Shown: positions 9,315 through 17,904, numbered from the stretch's first letter. The stretch: 64,000 nt of DNA from Synoicihabitans lomoniglobus (GCF_029023725.1 NZ_CP119075.1:5637501-5701500); one strand, 5' to 3'. Numbers and translations: made by a program. Notes: generated by a model not told the origin, from the sequence alone.

Positions 9315-10541
9315 ATGATCTTTTGGGAAATTATCTGTCTCTCGTTTTCGTCGCTGAAGGCGAACAAGCTGCGCTCGGCGTTGACCATGATCGGCATCGC
9401 CGTGGGCATCTTCACCGTGATCGGCGTGATGACTGCCGTGAGTGGCGTGCAGTCCAAGATTGAGGATGGTTTGAACGTGCTCGGCGCGAACAGTTTTCAG
9501 GTCTCGAAGTATCCACCAATCAACTTCAGTGATCCCCGCGAGCGTTTCGCCAACCGCCGGAATGTCGATTACCGGCAGGCCCTGCGTTTTAAGGAGCTCA
9601 TGCAGTATGATGCCCGCGTGAGTCTGATCATCCAGCGCGGCGGTCGGCGGGTGTTTCACGGTCAGGAGAACACCAATCCCAATGTCGGGTTGATCGGCAC
9701 GGACGAAAATTATCTCACCAGCTTCAATTACGAAGTGGGCGCGGGTCGTCCGATCTCGGCCGACGACGTGAATCTGGTGCGCTCGATTTGTTTGATCGGC
9801 GAAGATATCCGCACGCGACTGTTCCGGGACAAAAATCCCATTGGGGAGCAGATCCGGATCGACGGCGCATCGCTCACGATTGTGGGCGTGTTGGAGGCCA
9901 AGGGGTCTTCCTTCGGCCAGAGCCAGGATAACATCGTGATCACGCCGATCTCGAAGTGGTTCAACCTCTACGGCCGGGCGAACCGTTCCATCGGGATCAA
10001 TGTGCAGGCGCCTTCGGCGGAGACGTTGGAGGAAGTGCAGGAAACCGGCATTGGCATGATGCGGATTGCGCGCGGCCTCCTGCCGGAAGATCCGAATGAC
10101 TTTGAGACGTTCACAAACGATTCCCTCATCGAGACCTTCAACAAGGTCCTCGGCACGGTCGCCATTGGCGCGTTCGTGATCAGCGCCATCGCGTTGTTGG
10201 CCGCCGGGGTGGGCGTGATGAACATCATGCTCGTGAGCGTCACGGAACGCACCCGCGAGATCGGAGTGCGCAAAAGTCTCGGTGCGCGAAAGCTCAACAT
10301 CCTCACGCAGTTCCTGCTCGAAGCGGTGGCGTTGTCGCTCTTCGGCGGTGTGATCGGGGTGTTGCTGGGCGTGGCCGGGGGCAACCTGGCCGGTCAGTTG
10401 CTCAGCGCCGACGTGGTATTTCCGGTCGGCTGGGCGACCGCCGGCATGGTGGTGTGCAGCGGCATCGGCATCATCTTCGGCCTCTATCCGGCCTGGAAGG
10501 CCGCTTCGCTCGATCCCATCGAAGCGTTACGCTACGAGTGA
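9315..10541 (+). CDS. ABC transporter permease, MacB/FtsX family (second copy)
   Basis: 408 residues, same architecture as the preceding permease: N-terminal helix (NKLRSALTMIGIAVGIFTVIGVM), MacB_PCD periplasmic domain, three C-terminal helices. The coupling segment is MLVSVTERTREIGVRKSLGARKLNI, keyed by TERTREIG and RKSLGA, and the protein ends SLDPIEALRYE. The two permeases are clearly paralogous but diverged, which suggests a heterodimer. The gap from the first permease is 105 bp, long for an operon, and filled by a hairpin repeat. Confidence 0.93.
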   Translation: MIFWEIICLSFSSLKANKLRSALTMIGIAVGIFTVIGVMTAVSGVQSKIEDGLNVLGANSFQVSKYPPINFSDPRERFANRRNVDYRQALRFKELMQYDARVSLIIQRGGRRVFHGQENTNPNVGLIGTDENYLTSFNYEVGAGRPISADDVNLVRSICLIGEDIRTRLFRDKNPIGEQIRIDGASLTIVGVLEAKGSSFGQSQDNIVITPISKWFNLYGRANRSIGINVQAPSAETLEEVQETGIGMMRIARGLLPEDPNDFETFTNDSLIETFNKVLGTVAIGAFVISAIALLAAGVGVMNIMLVSVTERTREIGVRKSLGARKLNILTQFLLEAVALSLFGGVIGVLLGVAGGNLAGQLLSADVVFPVGWATAGMVVCSGIGIIFGLYPAWKAASLDPIEALRYE

Positions 10542-10592
10542 TCGGGTTTTCGAATTTGGATTCTTGAGTGTTGAATCCATCTCGCAGGAAAA

Positions 10593-10660
10593 GCGCGAGC
10601 AAGCTCGCGGCCTACCTTTGAGGCGTCAAAAGGGTTCGTGTAGGCTGCCCGCTTGCGGGC
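10593..10660. repeat. REP-like palindromes downstream of the efflux operon
   Basis: Two palindromes: GCGCGAGCAAGCTCGC followed by GGCCTACCT (10593-10617), and GCCCGC-tt-GCGGGC (10647-10660). The first unit recurs with one mismatch in 25 bp at 33413-33437, inside the coding sequence of the amidohydrolase. It lies between convergent genes, where REP elements are common. Confidence 0.7.
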
Positions 10661-10703
10661 GCTGCGATCGTCGAGAATCCCGAATCAAAATTCAAAAATA
10701 CGC

Positions 10704-11942
10704 TCAGTTGCCGCGGCGGATTTCGGAGCCGTTGAATTTGACCGTGATGCGGAAGACCTTCTTCACGCGGCAGGTGATGTGGCCGGTTTGCAGGTCCACT
10801 TTTTCCGGCACTTCAATGCGATGCAGGTCGACAACCGCGTGGTAGCCGCGTTCGGAAAACACGTCGATGAGGATGGCCAGCGCGAGGGGATGATGGAGGA
10901 GCTCGGCTTCGGTATTGATGTGCGAGCTACCGGAAATCGCGTGGCGTGACACGATCTCCATGATCTTGTTTTCCACGAAGCCGACGACCTCGGTGAAGAG
11001 TTCGCGGTGTTCGAATTGGTAACCATCGAGGCGCTTCACCAACTCCTGGCGGGCGTGGACGATCAGTTCACTGGCGACGGGGATATGACGCAGCGTGTCA
11101 TGGGTCGCCGGGTCGAGCTCGAGGGTGCTCTGGTATTGGAGCTCCTTAACGATGTTGGCCTCGACCTCTTTGATGGAACCCTGCGCGTTGACGAAGTGGT
11201 AGTGGAAGATCGACTTGAGGGATTGGAGGGCGTCCCAGGTTTTTTCTTTGAAAACGTGGTAACGGCGGCGGGCGAGTCCCTCGTCGTAGTCGGTCGGACG
11301 TTCCTCCCACAGTTCACCATCGCCGGTGCGACGCACCTCGTCGTTGTGCTCCTTGGTGAGGCGACCGCGCTTGAGTTGGCGTTCGATGGAGACCTTTTCC
11401 TCCACAAACAATACCATGATGTGGACGGTGGGTTGACGGAAAAAGCGGCCCAGCGGTGTGTTGTAAAACTCCCGCCGCAGACCCTGCATGTGGGTGACGA
11501 GCAGTTTGAGCGACTCGACCTGCACCTTCGTGCGAGGGAAACCGTCGAGGATGCAACCGTCGCGGTATTCGGGTTTGAGCAACTCCCGGAGCAGGATGCC
11601 GATCACCTCGCGGTCGCCGACCATCATGCCCGCATCCTTGATGCGTTGGGCTTCGGGCGTATCGAGCAGCGAACTCACGACGACCGGAGGGCAGGTTAGT
11701 CCCCGGGCCTGCAGAATAAAACCGGTGTTGGTGCCTTTACCCGAACCGGGGGCACCGCCCAAGAGAATGATCTCCTTGGGAAAGCGCAGGTTCTCGCGCC
11801 CGTATTCGACCTCCAAGTCGAGCCAGACATCATTGAAAATCAAAGTGGAGTCCTTGATCTCCAAGTCGGCGTGTTTGGCGGGGGCGGCCGGAGGACCGGG
11901 TTGTGGCGTGGCGGGCGAAGAAGAGGCAGAATCGGTCGACAT
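10704..11942 (-). CDS. Adenylate-kinase-like nucleoside monophosphate kinase with extra C-terminal domain
   Basis: 412 residues, about twice the usual adenylate kinase length. Residues ~55-290 hold the kinase: P-loop GAPGSGKGT (63-71), the NMP-binding DGFPRT (133-138) and a LID-like stretch KRGRLTKEHND. Substituted or missing family residues mean substrate specificity is uncertain. The C-terminal ~120 residues (YQFEHRELFTEVVGFVENKIMEIVSRHAI...VFRITVKFNG) are not part of standard Adk and are not recognised. A proline/alanine-rich N-terminal tail precedes the domain. The gene is convergent with the efflux operon and appears monocistronic. Confidence 0.85.
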   Translation of the reverse strand: MSTDSASSSPATPQPGPPAAPAKHADLEIKDSTLIFNDVWLDLEVEYGRENLRFPKEIILLGGAPGSGKGTNTGFILQARGLTCPPVVVSSLLDTPEAQRIKDAGMMVGDREVIGILLRELLKPEYRDGCILDGFPRTKVQVESLKLLVTHMQGLRREFYNTPLGRFFRQPTVHIMVLFVEEKVSIERQLKRGRLTKEHNDEVRRTGDGELWEERPTDYDEGLARRRYHVFKEKTWDALQSLKSIFHYHFVNAQGSIKEVEANIVKELQYQSTLELDPATHDTLRHIPVASELIVHARQELVKRLDGYQFEHRELFTEVVGFVENKIMEIVSRHAISGSSHINTEAELLHHPLALAILIDVFSERGYHAVVDLHRIEVPEKVDLQTGHITCRVKKVFRITVKFNGSEIRRGN

Positions 11943-12365
11943 CAGAAAAGGCTAGACGACACAGACATACCGAGATTGTCGAGTCACGGTGGTGCTAGAT
12001 TTCCCCCTGTCGTGGAACCTGCGTGTCATCATACGGTCCTAAAACATGCCGAATGGCCCTGGGAGAAACCCTCCCGGGAGTTAGTTGAAGCTGGACCTGA
12101 CGGGGTCGCCCACAAGGCGGCCCCGTCTTGGTTTTCCGGTGCCGGAACAGCCTGATGCTCAGGCGCATTTTCCGGCGCGAAGCCGGGCCCGGTCTTGTTT
12201 CTTCGCGGATCCGCGGGAAATTTTCATGCGCGACGCCCCGATCGATCACCCCGTCGAGCGCCTGTTTTCCCGGGCCCGAAACGAGCGGGGCGATTTCGTC
12301 GGGAAAATGGGAAACTTCGAGAACCTTTGGCCTGAAAATACGGTCAAATCGCCACCTTTTTTCGC
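11943..12365 (+). other. Divergent intergenic region with a stray terminator; possible small RNA
   Basis: 423 bp between two divergently transcribed genes with no convincing ORF. It contains a strong plus-strand terminator (12099-12135). That terminator is upstream of both flanking genes, so it should end a separate plus-strand transcript starting somewhere in 11945-12050, or attenuate the 12366 gene. A second smaller inverted repeat (CCCTGGGAGAAACCCTCCCGGGAG) is keyed by GGGAG/CTCCC near 12058-12080. No Rfam family was recognised; SRP, RNase P and tmRNA signatures are absent. Confidence 0.4.
12099..12135 (+). terminator. Rho-independent terminator inside an intergenic region
   Basis: Stem GACGGGGTCGCC (12099-12110) pairs with GGCGGCCCCGTC (12116-12127) across the loop CACAA, followed by TTGGTTTT. 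The reverse complement has no T-run, so it acts on plus-strand transcripts. Confidence 0.75.
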
Positions 12366-13145
12366 ATGAAAACGTCGTTATTCTTTCGGGTCCTGGTCTC
12401 CTCGGGAGCGTTGTTCCTCCTTGTTTCAGCCGGTGTGGCGGCGTCTTCCACGCGGCTTTTTGAAATTGGCGTCACGCGCTTTTCCACCACATCGGGTATG
12501 ACGATCATCGAGCGTGGTCGTCTCAATGCATTGGGGCAATTTGACTTGGTCAGCAGCAATCCCGTGGCCGTAAATCCGGGGAGCGCGGCCAACCGGTTTC
12601 TCGTCTACACCGAGGCGTGGTCGGCGTATGCGGACCTCGGGACGGAAGCGCTGGCCAATTTCGAGAAAACGACGGGCGCGCCTCTGGTGGTGGGCGGGTT
12701 GATCTACTACGAAGTTGCTGCGCGTGAGGATGCGAAGTTCGACGTGGGTGAGGTGGTGAACCTCTCGACGCGCGGGCGCATGGAGCTCAGCGCGACCAAT
12801 TCGCTGGTCGGCGGTTTCGTGGTCACCGAACGGCCGCGTCGGGTGTTGGTGCGCGCCATTGGGCCCGGACTGGCGGCGCATGGCGTCACTGGGGTGGCGG
12901 CGAATCCGTTTCTGACGATTTACGAAAACGGACTCGGGCTCTACTACAATGACAACTGGGGGAGCCGTCCGGACGCAGCGGAAATCGCGGCCACCGCGCT
13001 GCAAGTCGGGGCGTTTCCGCTGGATCCCGCCAGTGCGGATGCGGCGCTGTTGGTGGAACTGCCGCCCGGGCTTTACACCGTGCAGGCGGTGGCTCAGGAC
13101 GCGGCCCCCGGGGTCGGCTTGATCGAGATCTATCTCGTGCCGTAG
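12366..13145 (+). CDS. Secreted protein with one C-terminal verrucomicrobial repeat domain
   Basis: 259 residues with a signal peptide (MKTSLFFRVLVSSGALFLLVSAGVAA, first 26). The C-terminal half (about 128-259) is one copy of a repeat domain also found twice each in the xylanase (19998) and the M64 peptidase (24648). Its key stretches are VNLSTRGRM, GGFVVTERPRRVLVRAIGPGL, NPFLTIYENG, NDNWG, VGAFPLDPASADAALLVELPPG and GLIEIYLVP. Such domains are frequent at the C-termini of exported verrucomicrobial proteins; I know of no assigned function. Here the N-terminal part (27-127) has no recognisable enzyme. Free-standing gene, preceded by a long intergenic region. Confidence 0.8.
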   Translation: MKTSLFFRVLVSSGALFLLVSAGVAASSTRLFEIGVTRFSTTSGMTIIERGRLNALGQFDLVSSNPVAVNPGSAANRFLVYTEAWSAYADLGTEALANFEKTTGAPLVVGGLIYYEVAAREDAKFDVGEVVNLSTRGRMELSATNSLVGGFVVTERPRRVLVRAIGPGLAAHGVTGVAANPFLTIYENGLGLYYNDNWGSRPDAAEIAATALQVGAFPLDPASADAALLVELPPGLYTVQAVAQDAAPGVGLIEIYLVP

Positions 13146-13193
13146 GCGCCGCATCCGACCCCGTGACGGTCTGCGCCGCTTCCGGTGGAGGTT

Positions 13194-14849
13194 CTACTTG
13201 TGTTTCCCGTGGCGGACGATGTCCCACACGATATAAAACCCCACCATGGCCGACATTAAGTAGCCGATGATGCCCAGTGCGGGGTAACCAAACAGCAAGG
13301 GGCGGATACCGGTCGTCACGATCATGGACGAGCCAATGATCAACGAACCGGAAACGACGCCCAGCGTGATGCGGTTCGAAGCGGTTTCGATGGAGTTGTC
13401 CAGATCGTCGAGCCCCTTGTGCTCCAGGTTGATGGTGAGATCGTCCTGTTCGAAACGACGCACCAAACGGTGGATACCGGTCGGCAGATCCTGCAATCCC
13501 GCGAGGGCGCCGCGGATGAACTCCCGCGAGCGGCGAGCCATGGCGCGCGGGCCGGAGCGTTCCTTGTAGAGCTGGCGCAGCACGGGGGCGGCTTGACTGC
13601 GCAGATCGAACTTGGGGTCGAGCACGCGGCCCACCTCTTCGATCGCGAGCACCGATTTGGCCATCATGGCGTAGTCGCGGGACAGCGGGATGCCGTGGTC
13701 GCCGAAAACGAATAACAACTTGAGCATCGCGCGGCCGATTTCCTGGCGGCCGATGGCAAAGTTGAGCTCTTCGCGCAGCGCGAGGGTGACGTCTTTTTCC
13801 ATGGCGCGCAGATCGGTGCGCGCCCCGGTCGGGGCGAGGTCGGCGGCGATGCGCACGACGCGTTCGGCATCGCCTTCCACGGCCGCGACCCAGAAGTCCG
13901 CCAAGGCGTAACGCAGGCGGCGGGTGAGGTGGCCACTCAGGCCCCAGTCCAGAAAACACAGGCGCCCGTCGGTAGCGATGATGACGTTGCCCGCATGCGG
14001 GTCGGCGTGGAAGAAACCGTCGATCAACACCTGGTGCACGATCGAGCGGGCACCATGGGAGGCGATCTTGCGCGCCTGTTCGGCCGGCACGGCATCCGGC
14101 CCGATGGGCGTGCCGTCGATCCGCTCCATCACCAGCAGCTTGTCGGTGGTGTAGTCATCATACACTCGCGGCGCGAAGACGTGATCCGGCACCGGGTTGA
14201 TGGTATTGAAATACGTCTGGTTGCGGGCCTCGTAGCGAAAATCCAATTCGCGTTCGACACCCTCCTGCACCGCTTCGACGACCGAAGGTAGATCGTAGGG
14301 TTTGAGGCCGTCGATGCGTTGGTGCAGTTGGTGGGCCAGCCATTTGGCGAGATCGAGATCGGCGCGGATCGAGCGGGCGATGCCCGGCCGTTGCACCTTG
14401 ACCGCGACCGAAGACCCATCCTCGCGCAGCTTGGCGAAATAGACCTGGGCCAACGAGGCGGCCGCGATGGGCACTTCGTTGAATTCGGCAAAAACGGCGA
14501 TTGGCTCGCCCTCAAGTTCCTCGGTGATGCGCGCGCGAATACTCGCGAACGGCATGGGCGGCACCGCGTTTTGAAGTTTGCGCAGTTCGAGAATGAGCGG
14601 GTGCGGAATCAGGTCCGGCCGCATGCTGAGCAACTGGCCGAACTTGACCCAGGCGGGCCCGAGCTCTTCGGCGGCGAGGCGAATACGTTCCCACTTCGAG
14701 CGCTGGGGCACGCCCTCGGATCGAAACCGGCGCGTCAGGGGCGCCGGCAGATCGAGTTGGTTGATGAAATCGGCGAAGCCGTGTTTGGCGAAGACCGTGA
14801 AGATCTCCTTGGCGCGGACGGCGTTGCCCAGCAGGTCGAACGGTTTCAC
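13194..14849 (-). CDS. UbiB/ABC1/ADCK-family atypical kinase
   Basis: 551 residues. All UbiB hallmarks are present: KxGQ motif K69-F-G-Q72, the alanine-rich loop AAASLAQV (130-136) replacing the P-loop, K151 in VAVKVQRPG, the HADPHAGN catalytic loop (281-288) and a DWG variant of DFG (301-303). Two predicted membrane helices lie at the C-terminus (about 505-545). UbiB proteins are ATPases that support ubiquinone or isoprenoid-lipid metabolism at the membrane. Start is GTG, overlapping the stop of the preceding phasin-like gene (GTGA), so the two are translationally coupled. That pairing is common in UbiB loci. Confidence 0.93.
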   Translation of the reverse strand: MKPFDLLGNAVRAKEIFTVFAKHGFADFINQLDLPAPLTRRFRSEGVPQRSKWERIRLAAEELGPAWVKFGQLLSMRPDLIPHPLILELRKLQNAVPPMPFASIRARITEELEGEPIAVFAEFNEVPIAAASLAQVYFAKLREDGSSVAVKVQRPGIARSIRADLDLAKWLAHQLHQRIDGLKPYDLPSVVEAVQEGVERELDFRYEARNQTYFNTINPVPDHVFAPRVYDDYTTDKLLVMERIDGTPIGPDAVPAEQARKIASHGARSIVHQVLIDGFFHADPHAGNVIIATDGRLCFLDWGLSGHLTRRLRYALADFWVAAVEGDAERVVRIAADLAPTGARTDLRAMEKDVTLALREELNFAIGRQEIGRAMLKLLFVFGDHGIPLSRDYAMMAKSVLAIEEVGRVLDPKFDLRSQAAPVLRQLYKERSGPRAMARRSREFIRGALAGLQDLPTGIHRLVRRFEQDDLTINLEHKGLDDLDNSIETASNRITLGVVSGSLIIGSSMIVTTGIRPLLFGYPALGIIGYLMSAMVGFYIVWDIVRHGKHK

Positions 14850-15166
14850 GGCTCGCCGGAGCGCGTGGGCGGTTCGGCCAGCTTGGCCTCGAGCACTTTT
14901 ACTCGTTCCTCCAGGGCGGTGATGCGGGCGTTGGCTTCGGCGCTGCTGCGGTCGAGCAAGCCGCTGATCCGGCCGTTGAGGTCGCTGGCAAGTTCGTCGA
15001 ATTCGCGACGACCCTGTTCGGCGATCTTGTCGGCCATGATGCGCGCGTCCTGGGCATTCACTTTGCCCTGGCGCACGAAATCGTCGAGGGTGCCCTCGAT
15101 CTTGTCTTTGGTGATCACGGCGGCACCCACGCCCGCCAGGAGGGTTTTCTTCAGCAGGTCGATCAT
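14846..15166 (-). CDS. Phasin-like coiled-coil protein
   Basis: 106 residues. A short hydrophobic start (MIDLLKKTLLAGVGAAVITKDKI, first part) is followed by a long amphipathic helix with heptad-like Leu/Ile/Val spacing (DLNGRISGLLDRSSAEANARITALEERVKVLEAKL, keyed by LEERVKVLEAKL). Size and pattern fit the phasin-like / PhaF-N-like family often annotated beside UbiB kinases. It overlaps the kinase gene by 4 bp and is probably its first-transcribed partner. Confidence 0.75.
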   Translation of the reverse strand: MIDLLKKTLLAGVGAAVITKDKIEGTLDDFVRQGKVNAQDARIMADKIAEQGRREFDELASDLNGRISGLLDRSSAEANARITALEERVKVLEAKLAEPPTRSGEP

Positions 15167-15232
15167 TTCAATGAGAACTTAGGCCCGCCCGGTGGGTTCC
15201 GCAAATGCAATCGCGCAGTTGCGGCAGGGCGT

Positions 15233-16543
15233 TCATCGCGTCGGGTCGTCGACTGCATTGGCCGCGGGCCCGGCCGACGGAGGCGTGGCGGCCGCGACGT
15301 GGTTGGTGGCGGGATTGCGCGCGGCGAAGGGGGCGATTTGCCGCAGGCGCCAACCGAGCCATACCGTGATGACAAAGGCGGTCAGCGAAACATAGCCGGC
15401 GCGCGGATAGCCCACCAGACGTCCGTTCGCGCTCGTCGATACGAGTAGACCGGCCGTGATGCTGGCGACGCCGGCGGCCGCCTGTTGCACGGCACTGATG
15501 ACGGACATGAAACCGCCGCGGTAACGGTCTTCGACGGCATTGGTGATCATGGCCATAGTCGGTGGAAAACGTCCGGACATGCCCACGAAAAACAAGGCCG
15601 CCACCGCGAGCGCGATGGGCAACGGAACGGCGGGGAGATGCGTGAGAATGAAAACCGAGAGCGCGGCGGGAATCGTGGTCACCAGCAGCACATGCCATTT
15701 GTCGAACCGATCGGTCATGCGCCCGAGAAACGGCATGGAAAAGAACGTGCACACGCCGCCGGCGAGGTAGATGAGCGGCAATTGCGTTTCGGACACGCCG
15801 ACGTTGAGCACCATGGAAGGGGCCATGAAGGGCACGATGCTGGCCCCGGCGAAGACAAGCATGGCGCCGAGGGCCAAACCGCGCCGGTGAATGGGGTGAA
15901 ACAAGATGACCCGCATTTGCGCGAGTGGCGACTGGGCGGATTTGTGGCTGGGCACGGCCGGGAGAACGCGCGCGGCCACCGGCCAGATGATCGCGCTGCT
16001 CGCGGCCAATAACATGAATGGTGCGTGCCACTCGAAGGCGGTGGCCAGCATGATGCCCACCGGCACGCCGAAGATGGAGGCCAGGGGGAACGACGACATC
16101 ACGACCGACATGGCTCGTCCCCGGCGTTCCGGTGGGATGACGTCGCCCACCATGGCGGTGAGAATCGAACCGACCAAACCGCCGCAGGCCCCGGCCGCGA
16201 CACGGGCGAGCAACAGCGTCAGATACGTCGGGGCCAACGCACAGGCCAAGGTGGCAACGGCAAACGCGGCATACATGACCATGAGCGCGCGTTTGCGATC
16301 GAACCGGTCGAGCACGAAACCGCCCGCGAAGCCCGAGGTCGCCGCAGCCAGTCCGTAAGCCGCCACCAAGCGACTGAATTGCGTGGGGTTTATGGCGAAC
16401 ACCTCCATGAGCTGCGCCCCGAGTGGCATCATGATCATGAAATCCATGATGTTGGTGAACTGCACGGCCGCCAAAGTGATCAGCATGGTGCGCTCTCTCC
16501 GGGCGGGCAGGATGGCGACGGGAGCAGCAGGGTCGGAGTTCAT
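15233..16543 (-). CDS. Major facilitator superfamily transporter
   Basis: 436 residues from ATG 16543 (an ATG 24 bp further upstream is also in frame). Twelve hydrophobic segments. The MFS loop 2-3 motif appears as GGFVLDRFDRKRALM and its counterpart between helices 8 and 9 as GRMTDRFDKW. FTNIMDFMIMMPLGAQLM in helix 1 is typical of the arabinose-efflux/AraJ-like (COG2814) permeases. Substrate unknown. Not obviously in an operon; the LysR-type regulator gene lies 74 bp upstream on the same strand. Confidence 0.88.
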   Translation of the reverse strand: MNSDPAAPVAILPARRERTMLITLAAVQFTNIMDFMIMMPLGAQLMEVFAINPTQFSRLVAAYGLAAATSGFAGGFVLDRFDRKRALMVMYAAFAVATLACALAPTYLTLLLARVAAGACGGLVGSILTAMVGDVIPPERRGRAMSVVMSSFPLASIFGVPVGIMLATAFEWHAPFMLLAASSAIIWPVAARVLPAVPSHKSAQSPLAQMRVILFHPIHRRGLALGAMLVFAGASIVPFMAPSMVLNVGVSETQLPLIYLAGGVCTFFSMPFLGRMTDRFDKWHVLLVTTIPAALSVFILTHLPAVPLPIALAVAALFFVGMSGRFPPTMAMITNAVEDRYRGGFMSVISAVQQAAAGVASITAGLLVSTSANGRLVGYPRAGYVSLTAFVITVWLGWRLRQIAPFAARNPATNHVAAATPPSAGPAANAVDDPTR

Positions 16544-16617
16544 AGGCGGCGTGGTTAAAACGTCCACGCTCTCCCGCGTTGCAACGGGGATTGCGGCTTT
16601 GTGGGCAATTAGCGGTT

Positions 16618-17511
16618 TCAGGCGTCGCCGAAACTGCGAAAGGTCGACTGCAACAGCTGCAAAAATGCCGCCGCACCCTGACTTTGATAACGCTGGAGAT
16701 GGCGAATGACCGCGATTTCGCGGGTGGGAACGGTGCCGCTGAGCTGCCGATACACGATGGTCTCATGGTCATCGGGGTTTTGGGCCAGCCGGGGCAGGAT
16801 CGCCACGCCGAGGCCGAATCCCACCAACTGCTTCAAGCTCGCGACCTGGGCGCATTTGTGGCCGATGCGCGGCTCGAAATTGTGGGACCCGCAAAACTGC
16901 TGGATCTGTTGCGTGAGCGTGCTGCTCTCGCCCAACATGATGAACGTCTGCTCGGCCAGATCGCGCGCCGTGAATCGCCGGGTCGAGGCCAGCCGATGCT
17001 TTCGGCCCACCGCCAACACGAGCGGCTCCGTAAAAATGGGCTCGATGGAAAGACGGGGGTCTTCCAAGGGGGTGACGACCAAGGCCAGATCCAGCTTTCC
17101 CTTCGCGACATCCTCGCGCAATTCGCGGCGGAAGGCTTCCTTGGTATTGATGCGAACGTTGGGCAATTCCTTGGCGCAGCGTTGGATCAAGGCGGGCAAG
17201 ACGTAGGGGGCGATGGTGGGAATCGCGCCGATGGTGATCGTGCGATCCACGGTCGGATCGTCCCGAATTTCGCGTGCGGCGTTATCGACTTCGAAAAGAA
17301 TGCGACGGGCACGCTCGATAAACACGGCTCCCGCCTCGGTGGGCACGGCCCGGCGCCCGAGGCGGTGGAAGAGCTTGTGGTTCAGTTCGTCTTCGAGCTT
17401 GGCTACCTGTTGGCTTAGCGAGGGTTGAGAGACAAAAGCCGCCTCCGCCGCCCGGGTGAAGTTGCCCGTCTCAGCGATGGCAAGGACGTAGCGGAGTTGT
17501 TGTAATTCCAT
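16618..17511 (-). CDS. OxyR-type LysR-family transcriptional regulator
   Basis: 297 residues: N-terminal winged HTH (QQLRYVLAIAETGNFTRAAEAAFVSQPSLSQQVAKLEDEL, keyed by FTRAAE and SQPSLSQQV) and a LysR substrate-binding domain. By alignment from memory with E. coli OxyR, the C208 equivalent is present (QQFCGS), but the peroxidatic C199 position is threonine (ESSTLTQ). A second cysteine lies 13 residues later (HKCAQ). It is thus OxyR-like in fold and probably in DNA target but would need a different switch. Its start codon lies inside an ATAG-N7-CTAT-type array (17510-17546), so autoregulation is likely. It diverges from a tiny membrane-protein gene. Confidence 0.88.
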   Translation of the reverse strand: MELQQLRYVLAIAETGNFTRAAEAAFVSQPSLSQQVAKLEDELNHKLFHRLGRRAVPTEAGAVFIERARRILFEVDNAAREIRDDPTVDRTITIGAIPTIAPYVLPALIQRCAKELPNVRINTKEAFRRELREDVAKGKLDLALVVTPLEDPRLSIEPIFTEPLVLAVGRKHRLASTRRFTARDLAEQTFIMLGESSTLTQQIQQFCGSHNFEPRIGHKCAQVASLKQLVGFGLGVAILPRLAQNPDDHETIVYRQLSGTVPTREIAVIRHLQRYQSQGAAAFLQLLQSTFRSFGDA

Positions 17512-17546
17512 AGGTTTAAACTATGAGTATCATAGAAAAGATGTAT
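17510..17546. promoter_or_regulatory. OxyR-style tetramer binding site
   Basis: The sequence reads ATAG (17510-17513), 7 nt, CTAT (17521-17524), 7 nt, ATAG (17532-17535), 7 nt, GTAT (17543-17546). This matches the known OxyR pattern ATAG-N7-CTAT-N7-ATAG-N7-CTAT at 15 of 16 defined positions. It overlaps the start codon of the OxyR-like gene and lies 77 bp upstream of the small membrane-protein gene on the other strand. Confidence 0.8.
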
Positions 17547-17622
17547 TTCAACTATTGGAGTTCATGGGTTATTGTCCGGCTGTCGGATCGATTAACGGTT
17601 CGGCGCAAAGAAAGAAGAAACC

Positions 17623-17802
17623 ATGAACAACCAAAATATTCTCTACGCATTGATCGGTGGCGCTGTTGTCGCCCTCGCGTGGATTGTGTCCATTGCGGTC
17701 TCGGCTCAAGCCGTCGCAATTGCCTTCACGGTTTTCGTCGCGATCGCGTTCCTCGCCCTGTTTGTGCAGGACTATCGCTTGACGGACAAACTGTTGAAGT
17801 AA
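17623..17802 (+). CDS. Small two-helix membrane protein (59 residues)
   Basis: A short gene: ATG 17623, stop TAA at 17800-17802. It begins MNNQNILYALIGG and ends DYRLTDKLLK. Two hydrophobic segments (about 6-27 and 30-48) predict a membrane protein with both ends on the same side. A purine-rich AAAGAAGAAA precedes the start by 2-11 nt, and two consecutive terminators follow at 17810-17882, so it is a complete transcription unit. It is divergent from the OxyR-like regulator across the OxyR-style site, so it may belong to an oxidative-stress response (inference). No family recognised. Confidence 0.75.
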   Translation: MNNQNILYALIGGAVVALAWIVSIAVSAQAVAIAFTVFVAIAFLALFVQDYRLTDKLLK

Positions 17803-17809
17803 CCCCCCT

Positions 17810-17839
17810 GGCGATCGATTGGATCGCCTGATATTTTTT
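17810..17839 (+). terminator. Terminator 1 of the small membrane-protein gene
   Basis: Stem GGCGATC (17810-17816) with GATCGCC (17822-17828), loop GATTG, then TGATATTTTTT. Confidence 0.8.
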
Positions 17840-17856
17840 AGTTAGTAATCCAAACG

Positions 17857-17882
17857 CGGCCCGGAGCAATCCGGGCCGTTTT
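17857..17882 (+). terminator. Terminator 2 of the small membrane-protein gene
   Basis: A perfect 9-bp stem CGGCCCGGA / TCCGGGCCG with GCAA tetraloop, followed by TTTT (17879-17882). Two tandem terminators insulate this unit from the insertion sequence next to it. Confidence 0.85.
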
Positions 17883-17904
17883 AATTTACGAGGCGGGGGA
17901 GAGA

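Noticed and set aside
11943-12098. SRP, tmRNA, RNase P or 6S RNA gene
   Set aside because: None of the conserved core strings of SRP, tmRNA or RNase P are present; a 6S-like fold cannot be judged by eye, so only an unspecified small RNA is proposed.
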